Shown here: in pieces, positions 8,659-15,461 of the stretch | Position numbering within the stretch: position 1 is the first letter of the stretch | Layout of the letters: every line of letters begins with the position of its first letter | DNA from: Nocardia caishijiensis NBRC 108228 | Lineage (GTDB): Bacteria > Actinomycetota > Actinomycetes > Mycobacteriales > Mycobacteriaceae | NCBI RefSeq assembly: GCF_001612825.1 | Contig: NZ_BDBE01000033.1 | Location: 1-64,000 of the forward strand | Length of the DNA stretch: 64,000 nucleotides | Direction of reading: 5' to 3' | The notes under the pieces: generated by a model | Database searches by the model: none | The model's input: only the letters and a program-made list of their open reading frames with translations | What the model was told of the DNA's origin: nothing | Position numbers and translations under genes: made by a program

Positions 8659-8973
8659 TCAGGCCTCGAGGGCGTCGAGCAGTGCCGCGCGCTGGCGTGC
8701 ACCGAGACCACCGATACGACGATCCTCGGGAATCTCGGCCTGATCCATCAGCTTGGCCGCCTTCACCGGGCCAACGCCCGGCAGCGCCTTGATCACGGCC
8801 GCGACCTTGGTCTTCTTCACCAAGTCGTCGCTGTCGGCCTTCTTGAGCAGATCGGCGACGGTGACCTTGCCCTCCTTCACCTTGCCGATCAGTTCCGAGC
8901 GCGCCTTGCGCACGGCAGCCGCTTTGGCCAACGCCTCGGTGCGCTGTTCGGCGGTCATCGTAGGCAGTGCCAT
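8659..8973 (-). CDS. mihF: Actinobacterial integration host factor (mIHF)
   Basis: A 104-aa basic protein matching the actinobacterial mIHF family, a nucleoid-associated protein unrelated to enterobacterial IHF. The N-terminal helical part (LPTMTAEQRTEALAKAAAVR) and the DNA-binding helix-hairpin-like segment (IKALPGVGPVKAAKLMDQ) are both present, and the length fits the functional core of M. tuberculosis mIHF. The ATG at 8973 has GGAGGA 4-9 nt upstream. mihF is usually followed by gmk and rpoZ. Here the downstream neighbour is the convergent FHA gene, so this copy is an orphan and may be a second paralog. Family confidence is high and the paralog status is inferred. Confidence 0.88.
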   Translation of the reverse strand: MALPTMTAEQRTEALAKAAAVRKARSELIGKVKEGKVTVADLLKKADSDDLVKKTKVAAVIKALPGVGPVKAAKLMDQAEIPEDRRIGGLGARQRAALLDALEA

Positions 8974-9448
8974 GTCTCCTCCGCTTCCACTCGTCACTCG
9001 AACATCTGATTGACGGACCGAGTAAACAGCACGAAATCGGCCGCATCAGTCCGACACACCGCGAGGATACGCCGATGAGTTTTGCGCGGTGAGCCCGTCT
9101 TAATGGGTAAACGCCCTGCAGACGGACGAAACGGACGAAAAGACGGTTTCCACGGAAACTGTCCCCCAACCCTTCCGTCCCTGCGGACAATCAGGTAACA
9201 CGCTGATGAACGGCAACGACATCATCAGCAGAAGCACCGGACGGACGAAGGTTCAACGGCGAACCACGGAGGATCAACGACGCTCCTCGACTCCGGGCGC
9301 GGACGATGCGAATCGTTCGTCACCGTGTCCACGACGGCCGCTGAAAACAGCTGTGGGCCCGGCCAACCCGGACCGCGGATGTGCCTCGGGCGCCTCGATG
9401 CGCAACAATGACGCGACCAGGCGAACCCTTTTGCACACTGGAGTTGCG
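8974..9448. other. 475-bp divergent intergenic region with repeats
   Basis: No gene is recognised between mihF and the membrane-protein gene. It holds a direct repeat (GACGGACGAAA followed by CGGACGAAA, 9121-9140). Next to that is a 20-bp imperfect palindrome at 9143-9162 (ACGGTTTCC-AC-GGAAACTGT, one mismatched pair). This is a plausible operator for either divergent gene. The membrane protein could start further upstream (in-frame starts at 9206 and 9398), which would shorten the gap. Confidence 0.4.
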
Positions 9449-10258
9449 ATGCGCGAGGAACACCCGCTCGATGACGAAGTCCTCGCGTTGCCCGTCCGGG
9501 TGGAACGTGCCCGGCAGCGCATCAGCTACCAATCCGACCCGGCGCTGACCGACGCGCTCTCGGAGGACGAACTGCGCGCCGAACGGGAACTCGCCGAGAA
9601 GATCCGCACCTACGAGCGCGATCAGCGCTGGAAGCAGATCAAAGCCGCCTCCACGCACGCCGACCGCCTGCGCGAGACGACCGCCGAGCTGGAACGCGCC
9701 GAGATGGCCGACCTCATGCTCGCGCGCAAGGCCATCGCCGCGCAGCGCCGCGAATCCAACCCCCGCGCCCGGCTGGCCTCGCTCTACCAGCACCGCACCT
9801 GGTCGCTGCGCGCGCTCGCGGGCGTCGTGATCGCGGGCATGCTGTGGTCGGCGGTGAACGTGCAGCACAACATCGCCCCCGGTGGCCCGAGCGACCCGCT
9901 GTTCTGGGCCAGTTTCGGCCTGGAGGCGATGATCAGCGTCTGTCTGGTCATCATCATGATCGGCACCACCCGGGTCTCGGAGTGGGGCGTGATGGGCAAC
10001 CGCACGCAGGTGTTCATCGCGGAGGGTTTCCTGCTCACCCTCACCATCGCCCTCAACACCTACCCGCATCTGAGCGCGGGCAACTGGTACGACGCCGCCG
10101 TGCACGCCGTCGCCCCGGTGATGATCGGGGTGGCCCTGCTCATCCACAACGCCGCCAGCGCGCGCTATAGCACGGCCATCGCCCGGGCTTCGGCCGAGAT
10201 CCCCGCCGAGGACGACGAGGACAGCATTTCCGCGGCCCCCTCGTTCCGCGACAACTGA
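9449..10258 (+). CDS. Four-helix membrane protein with N-terminal coiled coil
   Basis: A 269-aa protein. Residues 1-110 are highly charged and helical with heptad-like spacing (ERELAEKIRTYERDQRWKQI and a second ERAEMADLMLARKAIAAQRR stretch), suggesting a cytoplasmic coiled coil. About four transmembrane helices follow (LRALAGVVIAGMLWSA, LEAMISVCLVIIMIG, FIAEGFLLTLTIALNTY, AVHAVAPVMIGVALLI). The overall plan resembles DUF2637-type or SpdB-like actinobacterial membrane proteins, often linked to plasmids or conjugation, but I cannot confirm the family. The ATG at 9449 has GGAG at 9440-9443. It is monocistronic and convergent with clpX across a strong terminator. Confidence 0.65.
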   Translation: MREEHPLDDEVLALPVRVERARQRISYQSDPALTDALSEDELRAERELAEKIRTYERDQRWKQIKAASTHADRLRETTAELERAEMADLMLARKAIAAQRRESNPRARLASLYQHRTWSLRALAGVVIAGMLWSAVNVQHNIAPGGPSDPLFWASFGLEAMISVCLVIIMIGTTRVSEWGVMGNRTQVFIAEGFLLTLTIALNTYPHLSAGNWYDAAVHAVAPVMIGVALLIHNAASARYSTAIARASAEIPAEDDEDSISAAPSFRDN

Positions 10259-10266
10259 CCACACAG

Positions 10267-10303
10267 CACAGCGCCCGCCGGATCCGATCCAGCGGGCGCT
10301 GTG
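10267..10303. terminator. Bidirectional terminator hairpin
   Basis: A perfect 12-bp stem (10267-10278 with 10292-10303) and a 13-nt loop lie between the convergent membrane-protein gene (end 10258) and clpX (stop 10326). Position and GC-rich stem suggest it ends both transcripts. Confidence 0.7.
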
Positions 10304-10325
10304 GCGTTCAGGCGTTCAGCGGCGC

Positions 10326-11606
10326 TCAGGCCGACTTGTCGCGACGCTCGGTGCGCTGCGTCTTGCGCGGCACGATGGTCGGGAGGACGTTCTCGGTGAC
10401 GGTGTCGGCGTTCACGACCACCTTCGCCACATCGTCGCGACCCGGGATGTCGTACATCACCGGCAGCAGGACTTCCTCCATGATCGCGCGCAGACCACGC
10501 GCGCCCGTGCCGCGCAGGATGGCCTGATCGGCGACGGCCTCGAGCGCGTCGGTGGTGAACTCGAGGTCGACACCGTCCATCTCGAACAGCCGGACGTACT
10601 GCTTGACCAGCGCGTTCTTCGGCTCGGAGAGGATCTTGACCAGCGATTCCTTGTCCAGGTTGGTCACCGAGGCGACCACCGGGAGGCGACCGATGAACTC
10701 GGGGATCAGACCGAACTTGATCAGGTCCTCGGGCATCACGTCGGCGAAGTGGTCGTCGGTGTCGACCTCGGCCTTGGAACGCACCTCGGCACCGAAACCG
10801 ATGCCACGGTGACCGGTGCGGTCGGAGATGATCTTCTCCAGACCCGCGAACGCGCCCGCCACGATGAACAGCACATTCGTGGTGTCGATCTGGATGAACT
10901 CCTGGTGCGGGTGCTTGCGACCGCCCTGCGGCGGCACACTGGCCTGGGTGCCCTCCAGGATCTTCAGCAGCGCCTGCTGCACACCCTCACCGGAGACATC
11001 GCGGGTGATCGACGGGTTCTCGCTCTTGCGGGCGATCTTGTCGACCTCGTCGATGTAGATGATGCCGGTCTCGGCGCGCTTCACGTCGTAGTCGGCGGCC
11101 TGGATGAGCTTGAGCAGAATGTTCTCGACATCCTCGCCGACGTAACCCGCCTCGGTGAGCGCGGTGGCGTCGGCGATGGCGAACGGCACGTTCAGCATCT
11201 TGGCCAGCGTCTGCGCCAGGTAGGTCTTGCCGCAACCGGTCGGCCCGAGCATCAGGATGTTCGACTTGGCCAGCTCGACCGTCTCACCCCGGCTGTCGCG
11301 GCCCTTGTCGCCCGCCTGGATGCGCTTGTAGTGGTTGTAGACCGCGACGGCGAGGGTCCGCTTGGCGGTGTCCTGGCCGATCACGTAGTTCTCGAGGAAA
11401 TCGCGGATCTCCGAGGGCTTGGGCAGCTCGTCGAGCTTGACCTCGCTCGACTCGGCCAACTCCTCCTCGATGATCTCGTTGCAGAGATCGATGCACTCGT
11501 CGCAGATATAGACCCCGGGGCCCGCAATGAGCTTCTTGACCTGCTTCTGGCTCTTTCCGCAGAACGAGCACTTGAGCAGATCGCCGCCGTCTCCGATGCG
11601 CGCCAT
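10326..11606 (-). CDS. clpX: ClpX, ATPase subunit of the Clp protease
   Basis: ClpX (426 aa) unfolds substrates and feeds them to ClpP1P2. The N-terminal zinc-binding domain is present (C-x2-C at KCSFCGK and a second C-x2-C at ICDECID). It is followed by Walker A GPTGCGKT and Walker B IIYIDEVDKI of the AAA+ module, and a C-terminal small domain. The ATG at 11606 gives the usual N terminus MARIGDGGDLLKCSFCG. A longer frame exists but adds non-conserved residues. It lies downstream of clpP2 but is separated from it by a terminator hairpin at 11778-11813, so it probably has its own promoter in the 212-bp gap. Confidence 0.97.
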   Translation of the reverse strand: MARIGDGGDLLKCSFCGKSQKQVKKLIAGPGVYICDECIDLCNEIIEEELAESSEVKLDELPKPSEIRDFLENYVIGQDTAKRTLAVAVYNHYKRIQAGDKGRDSRGETVELAKSNILMLGPTGCGKTYLAQTLAKMLNVPFAIADATALTEAGYVGEDVENILLKLIQAADYDVKRAETGIIYIDEVDKIARKSENPSITRDVSGEGVQQALLKILEGTQASVPPQGGRKHPHQEFIQIDTTNVLFIVAGAFAGLEKIISDRTGHRGIGFGAEVRSKAEVDTDDHFADVMPEDLIKFGLIPEFIGRLPVVASVTNLDKESLVKILSEPKNALVKQYVRLFEMDGVDLEFTTDALEAVADQAILRGTGARGLRAIMEEVLLPVMYDIPGRDDVAKVVVNADTVTENVLPTIVPRKTQRTERRDKSA

Positions 11607-11777
11607 CTCGTAGGTCCCTACTTCCTGTGTGCGAGTGCGACCCTCGTCCTCCGATTGGGCCGGAATACGTTTCGGTGCCGACAATCAGAGCAATGGTCCC
11701 TGAGTCGACCGTACCTGCTGTGCGCGAGCCAGGTCGACAACTCGCGCATGTTCGATGTGTTGGGTTGTAGCAGAAAA

Positions 11778-11813
11778 CCGGGTCCGCCGCCGACCAGCCG
11801 ACGACGGACCCGG
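11778..11813 (-). terminator. Intrinsic terminator downstream of clpP2
   Basis: A perfect 9-bp stem (CCGGGTCCG at 11778-11786 with 11805-11813), read on the minus strand, is followed directly by TTTTCTG. It lies 5 nt past the clpP2 stop and would end the clpP1-clpP2 message before clpX. Confidence 0.75.
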
Positions 11814-11818
11814 GCGTG

Positions 11819-12484
11819 TCACTTCTGTCCGCTGAGCTTGCGGTAGTCGAAGACCTGGTCGACGATGCCGTATTCCTTGGCTTCCTCGGCGGTCAGGATC
11901 TTGTCGCGGTCGGTGTCCTTGCGGACCTGCTCCTCGGACTTGCCGGTGTGCCGCGAGATCGTGACCTCCATGAGACGGCGCATCCGCTCGATCTCGGCGG
12001 CGGCGATCTCGAGGTCGGACACCTGGCCCTGCACGCCACCCGAGGACGGCTGGTGGATCAGGATGCGCGCGTTGGGCAGCGCGGCGCGCTTGCCCGGGGC
12101 ACCGGCGGCCAGCAGCACGGCCGCGGCCGAGGCGGCCTGGCCGAGGCACACCGTCACCACGTCGGGACGCACGTACTGCATGGTGTCGTAGATCGCCATC
12201 AGCGCGGTGAACGAGCCACCGGGCGAGTTGATGTACATGGTGATGTCGCGATCGGGATCCTGCGACTCCAGCACGAGCAGCTGCGCCATGATGTCGTTGG
12301 CCGAGACATCGTCGACCTGGTTGCCCAGGAAGATGATGCGCTCCTCGAACAGCTTGTTGTACGGGTCGGAGGTCTTGACGCCGAACGAAGTCTGCTCGGT
12401 GAACTGCGGCAGGATGTAGCGCGACTGCGGGTTGGCGGCGGCAGCGCCACCCAAGCCTGCGCGCGGGTCGATCAGATTGGCCAT
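11819..12484 (-). CDS. clpP2: ClpP2, ATP-dependent Clp protease proteolytic subunit
   Basis: A 221-aa serine protease subunit with the extended N terminus typical of actinobacterial ClpP2. The catalytic triad is complete: Ser119 in GQAASAAA, His144 in ILIHQP and an Asp near 193 in RDKILTAEEAKEYG. Ring formation motif SPGGS is at 88-91. In mycobacteria the active enzyme is a mixed ClpP1/ClpP2 tetradecamer working with ClpX and ClpC1. The ATG at 12484 gives MANLIDPRAG. The gap to clpP1 is 46 bp, so the two are an operon. It corresponds to Rv2460c. Confidence 0.96.
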   Translation of the reverse strand: MANLIDPRAGLGGAAAANPQSRYILPQFTEQTSFGVKTSDPYNKLFEERIIFLGNQVDDVSANDIMAQLLVLESQDPDRDITMYINSPGGSFTALMAIYDTMQYVRPDVVTVCLGQAASAAAVLLAAGAPGKRAALPNARILIHQPSSGGVQGQVSDLEIAAAEIERMRRLMEVTISRHTGKSEEQVRKDTDRDKILTAEEAKEYGIVDQVFDYRKLSGQK

Positions 12485-12530
12485 GGTTGTCTCCAAGCTC
12501 GAGTCGAGTGTGTCGGGGCGCGGCGGTGGG

Positions 12531-13106
12531 TTACTTCGCCTGGTTCGCGTGGCTGACCACGTGGTCGATGAAGCCGTACTCGAGGGCTTCCTTCGCCGTG
12601 AACCAGCGGTCGCGGTCCGCGTCCTCGGTGACCTGCTCGACCGACTTGCCGGTGTGCAGCGCCTGCAGCTCGTTGAGTTCACGCTTGGTGTGCGCGAACT
12701 GCTCGGCCATGATCGCGATGTCGGCGGCCGAACCACCGATGCCCGCCGACGGCTGGTGCATCATGATCCGGGTGTGCGGCAGCGCGAAACGCTTGCCCTT
12801 GGTCCCCGCGGTGAGCAGGAACTGCCCCATCGACGCGGCCAAGCCCATCGCGACGGTCTTGATGTCGCACTCGGCGAACTGCATGGTGTCGTAGATCGCC
12901 ATGCCCGCGGTGACCGAGCCACCGGGAGAGTTGATGTAGAGCGCGATGTCCTTGGTCGCGTCCTCGGCCGAGAGCAGCAGGATCTGCGCGCAGATCTTGT
13001 TCGCGATCTCGTCGTCGACCTGGGTGCCCAGGAAGATGATGCGCTCGCGCAGCAGCCGCTCGTACACGGAATCACTGAGGTTGAGACCAGCAGTAGCGGC
13101 TGTCAT
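12531..13106 (-). CDS. clpP1: ClpP1, ATP-dependent Clp protease proteolytic subunit
   Basis: A 191-aa ClpP subunit with Ser92 in GLAASMGQFLL, His117 in IMMHQP and the downstream DRDRWFTAKEALEYG carrying the Asp. It pairs with ClpP2 in a hetero-tetradecamer. The ATG at 13106 follows a purine-rich AGGCAGGGG. A GTG eight codons upstream is possible. A ClgR-like box at 13237-13247 lies 131-141 nt upstream, consistent with ClgR control of clpP1P2 known from mycobacteria and corynebacteria. It corresponds to Rv2461c, next to tig as in M. tuberculosis. Confidence 0.96.
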   Translation of the reverse strand: MTAATAGLNLSDSVYERLLRERIIFLGTQVDDEIANKICAQILLLSAEDATKDIALYINSPGGSVTAGMAIYDTMQFAECDIKTVAMGLAASMGQFLLTAGTKGKRFALPHTRIMMHQPSAGIGGSAADIAIMAEQFAHTKRELNELQALHTGKSVEQVTEDADRDRWFTAKEALEYGFIDHVVSHANQAK

Positions 13107-13202
13107 GACCCCTGCCTGGTTGATTGTCACGGATACCTGCCTTCTCTTCTCACCGATTGCAAACGGCCTACGGTTCGTCGTCGTCTCAAACACTAACGAA
13201 AC

Positions 13203-13232
13203 AGGGCGGCACCGAACTCCCGGTACCGCCCT
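13203..13232 (-). terminator. Hairpin terminator downstream of tig
   Basis: A 12-position stem with one mismatch (13203-13214 with 13221-13232) and a 6-nt loop lies 39 nt past the tig stop. On the minus strand it is followed by GTTTCGTTAG, weakly T-rich. It would separate tig from the clpP1P2 operon. Confidence 0.55.
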
Positions 13233-13236
13233 TCTT

Positions 13237-13247
13237 CGCTCACAGCG
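13237..13247 (+). promoter_or_regulatory. ClgR-like binding motif upstream of clpP1
   Basis: The sequence CGCTCACAGCG fits the core of the published ClgR consensus (CGC-Y-N-A-N-R-GCG) and is preceded by T as expected. The flank after GCG deviates. It sits between tig and clpP1, where ClgR is known to act on clp operons in related genera. Binding is inferred. Confidence 0.45.
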
Positions 13248-13270
13248 CAATCAAATCACGCCGAGAAAAC

Positions 13271-14635
13271 TTACTCAGCAGCGGCTTCGCCCTGCTCGGT
13301 CTCGGCGGAATCCGCAGGGTCACCGAACATTTCGGTGGTGTCGACCTCGTTGCCGTCGGAGTCGGTGACCTTCACCTGACCGACAACTCCGGCCAGCGCC
13401 TTGCCGCGCCGCACGTCGGCGAACACCGCGCCGAGCTGACCGGCCTGCTGCACCTGCTGGATGAACTGCTCCGGCGACATGCCGTAGCGCTGGGCCTGGA
13501 ACAGGATGCGCTCGGTGAGCTCCTGCTGGCCGACCTGGGTGCCCTCGGCCTCGGCGATGGCATCGAGCAGCAGCTGGGTCTTCACCGACTTCTCGGCGGC
13601 TTCCTGAGTGTCCTTGTCGAACTCCTCGCGGGAGGAGCCCTGCGCCTCGAGCGCCTCGGCCAGCTTGGCCTCGTCGTGGTCGAAGCCGTGCACGGCGTCG
13701 TGCAGCACCGCGTCGACCTCCGCCTTGACGACGGCCTCGGGCAGCGGCACCTCGACGGTCTCGAGCAGGGTGTCGAGGACCTTGTCGCGGATCTGACCGG
13801 CCTGCTCGATCTTCTTGGTGCGCTCGACGCGGCCCTTGAGGTCTTCCTTGAGCTCGTCGATGGTGTCGAATTCGCTGGCCAGCTGGGCGAACTCGTCGTC
13901 GGCCTCGGGCAGCTCGCGCTCCTTGACCGACTGCACGGTCACGGTGATCACGGCTTCCTTGCCCGCGTGCTCACCGGCCACCAGGGTGGAGGTGAACTCG
14001 GCGGACTCACCGGCCTTCAGACCGATGACGGCCTCGTCGAGGCCTTCGATGAGCTGACCCGAACCGACCTCGTGCGACAGGCCGGTGGTGGCGGCCTCGG
14101 GCACGTCCTCGCCGTCGACGGTGGCCGACAGGTCGATCGAGACGAAGTCGCCGTCCTGCACGGCCCGCTCGACACCGGTCAGAGTGCCGAAGCGCTGACG
14201 CAGCGAGGTGAGCTGCTGCTCGATGTCGTCGTCGCCGATGGTGAAGGAATCGACGGTGACCTCGATGCCCGAGTAGTCGGGCAGGGTGATCTCCGGGCGC
14301 ACGTCGACCTCGGCGGTGAAGGCCAGCTCGTCGCCGTCCTCGATCTTGGTGATCTCGATCTCGGGCTGGCCGATGACCTTCACCTCGCCGGTCTGCACGG
14401 CCTCGGCGTACTTGTTCGGCAGCGCGTCGTTGACGACCTGCTCGAGCACGGCGCCACGGCCGACGCGGGTCTCGATCAGCTTGGCCGGGGCCTTGCCGGG
14501 ACGGAAACCGGGGATCTTGACCTGCTGGGCCAGCGCCTTGTACGCCTTGTCGAAGTCGGGCTTCAGCTCCTCGAAGGGCACCTCGACGTTGATCCGGACC
14601 CGGGTCGGGCTCAGCTGCTCGACGGTGCTCTTCAC
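13271..14635 (-). CDS. tig: Trigger factor, ribosome-associated chaperone
   Basis: Trigger factor (454 aa) binds at the ribosomal exit tunnel and also has prolyl-isomerase activity. The N-terminal ribosome-binding domain begins VKSTVEQLSPTRVRINVEVP with the GFRPGKAPAKL signature near residue 45. The FKBP-type PPIase domain and helical C-terminal domain follow, ending in an acidic tail. The start is GTG at 14635. An AAGGAG lies 7 nt upstream of it, whereas the ATG at 14641 is only 1 nt from the same site, too close to be used. This start also matches the M. tuberculosis N terminus. It precedes clpP1P2 but has its own terminator. Confidence 0.95.
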   Translation of the reverse strand: MKSTVEQLSPTRVRINVEVPFEELKPDFDKAYKALAQQVKIPGFRPGKAPAKLIETRVGRGAVLEQVVNDALPNKYAEAVQTGEVKVIGQPEIEITKIEDGDELAFTAEVDVRPEITLPDYSGIEVTVDSFTIGDDDIEQQLTSLRQRFGTLTGVERAVQDGDFVSIDLSATVDGEDVPEAATTGLSHEVGSGQLIEGLDEAVIGLKAGESAEFTSTLVAGEHAGKEAVITVTVQSVKERELPEADDEFAQLASEFDTIDELKEDLKGRVERTKKIEQAGQIRDKVLDTLLETVEVPLPEAVVKAEVDAVLHDAVHGFDHDEAKLAEALEAQGSSREEFDKDTQEAAEKSVKTQLLLDAIAEAEGTQVGQQELTERILFQAQRYGMSPEQFIQQVQQAGQLGAVFADVRRGKALAGVVGQVKVTDSDGNEVDTTEMFGDPADSAETEQGEAAAE

Positions 14636-14778
14636 GGACATGCTCCTTGGTTCGTAGTTCATGGTGGTGGCCCCGCATGGGGCGTCGCGCGCCTCGAGTC
14701 GGTGCGGACGCACGCATCCCGACCAGGGTAGTTGACCGCCGTCGCGGTCGCGCAATCGGCGGTTGGTTGCGGTGGCGG

Positions 14779-15300
14779 CTAGCTGCCGACCTGCACCGCG
14801 TCGGTGACGAAGACGAGTGTCTCGTTGGGCGCGACGCCGTTGCCGCCTTCGCCGTAGCCGAGGTCCGGCGGCACGATGAGCAGCCTGCGCGCACCCTGCT
14901 GCACACCGATCAGGCCCTTGTCCCAGCCCTCGATGACCTGTCCGGCGCCGAGCGTCAGATCGAAGGGCGCGCCGCGCTTGAACGAGCTGTCGAGGGTCTG
15001 CTTGTCCGACCAGGTGACCAGCGCGTAGTTCATGGTGAGCGGCTGCATGGCCACGGCGCCGGGCCCGGTGCCGGGCACCAGGTCCTTCACCAGCAGCGAC
15101 TTGGGCGGGTTGCAGTCGTCGGGGATGGTGATCTCCGGCGGGTCACCGAAGCCGCCGACCACCTTGATGTCCTCGGCGATGCATTCACGGGTCGGGGCCG
15201 CCGTGGACTCGGCCGACCCGCTGTCGGAACCGCACGCCGCGCTCGCGAGGGCGGCGACGGCGACCAGCCCGGTCCCGATGATCCTGGGGAGAGAAACCAT
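14779..15300 (-). CDS. FKBP-type peptidyl-prolyl isomerase lipoprotein
   Basis: A 173-aa secreted lipoprotein. A signal peptide (residues 1-22) ends in a lipobox-like LASAAC with Cys23 as the lipidation site. After a short linker, residues 70-172 form an FKBP domain, with LVPGTGPGAV, the core FDLTLGAGQVIEGWDKGLIGVQ and LGYGEGG. It would assist folding of exported proteins at the outer face of the membrane. The ATG at 15300 gives a proper signal peptide. The upstream frame extends 21 residues without changing the domain. It follows the proteostasis block but is transcribed separately from tig. Confidence 0.88.
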   Translation of the reverse strand: MVSLPRIIGTGLVAVAALASAACGSDSGSAESTAAPTRECIAEDIKVVGGFGDPPEITIPDDCNPPKSLLVKDLVPGTGPGAVAMQPLTMNYALVTWSDKQTLDSSFKRGAPFDLTLGAGQVIEGWDKGLIGVQQGARRLLIVPPDLGYGEGGNGVAPNETLVFVTDAVQVGS

Positions 15301-15461
15301 GGCCCGCACAGTAGTGGAGCGCGGATCCGGCGGCGCCAACCGGCACGACGGTAGGCTCGGCACTGCGTTTCTCCACCGGCGCCGCCGGGTGTCCTCCGGT
15401 GCGCCGACCAGTCCGGCGGCGGGCGACGCCGCAGCGCAGGCGAGTGCGAGGAGAGTCAGCG

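Noticed and set aside
13124..14731. A 535-codon plus-strand frame over tig
   Set aside because: It is an antisense shadow of trigger factor; its composition is repetitive Leu/Gly/Asp without motifs.
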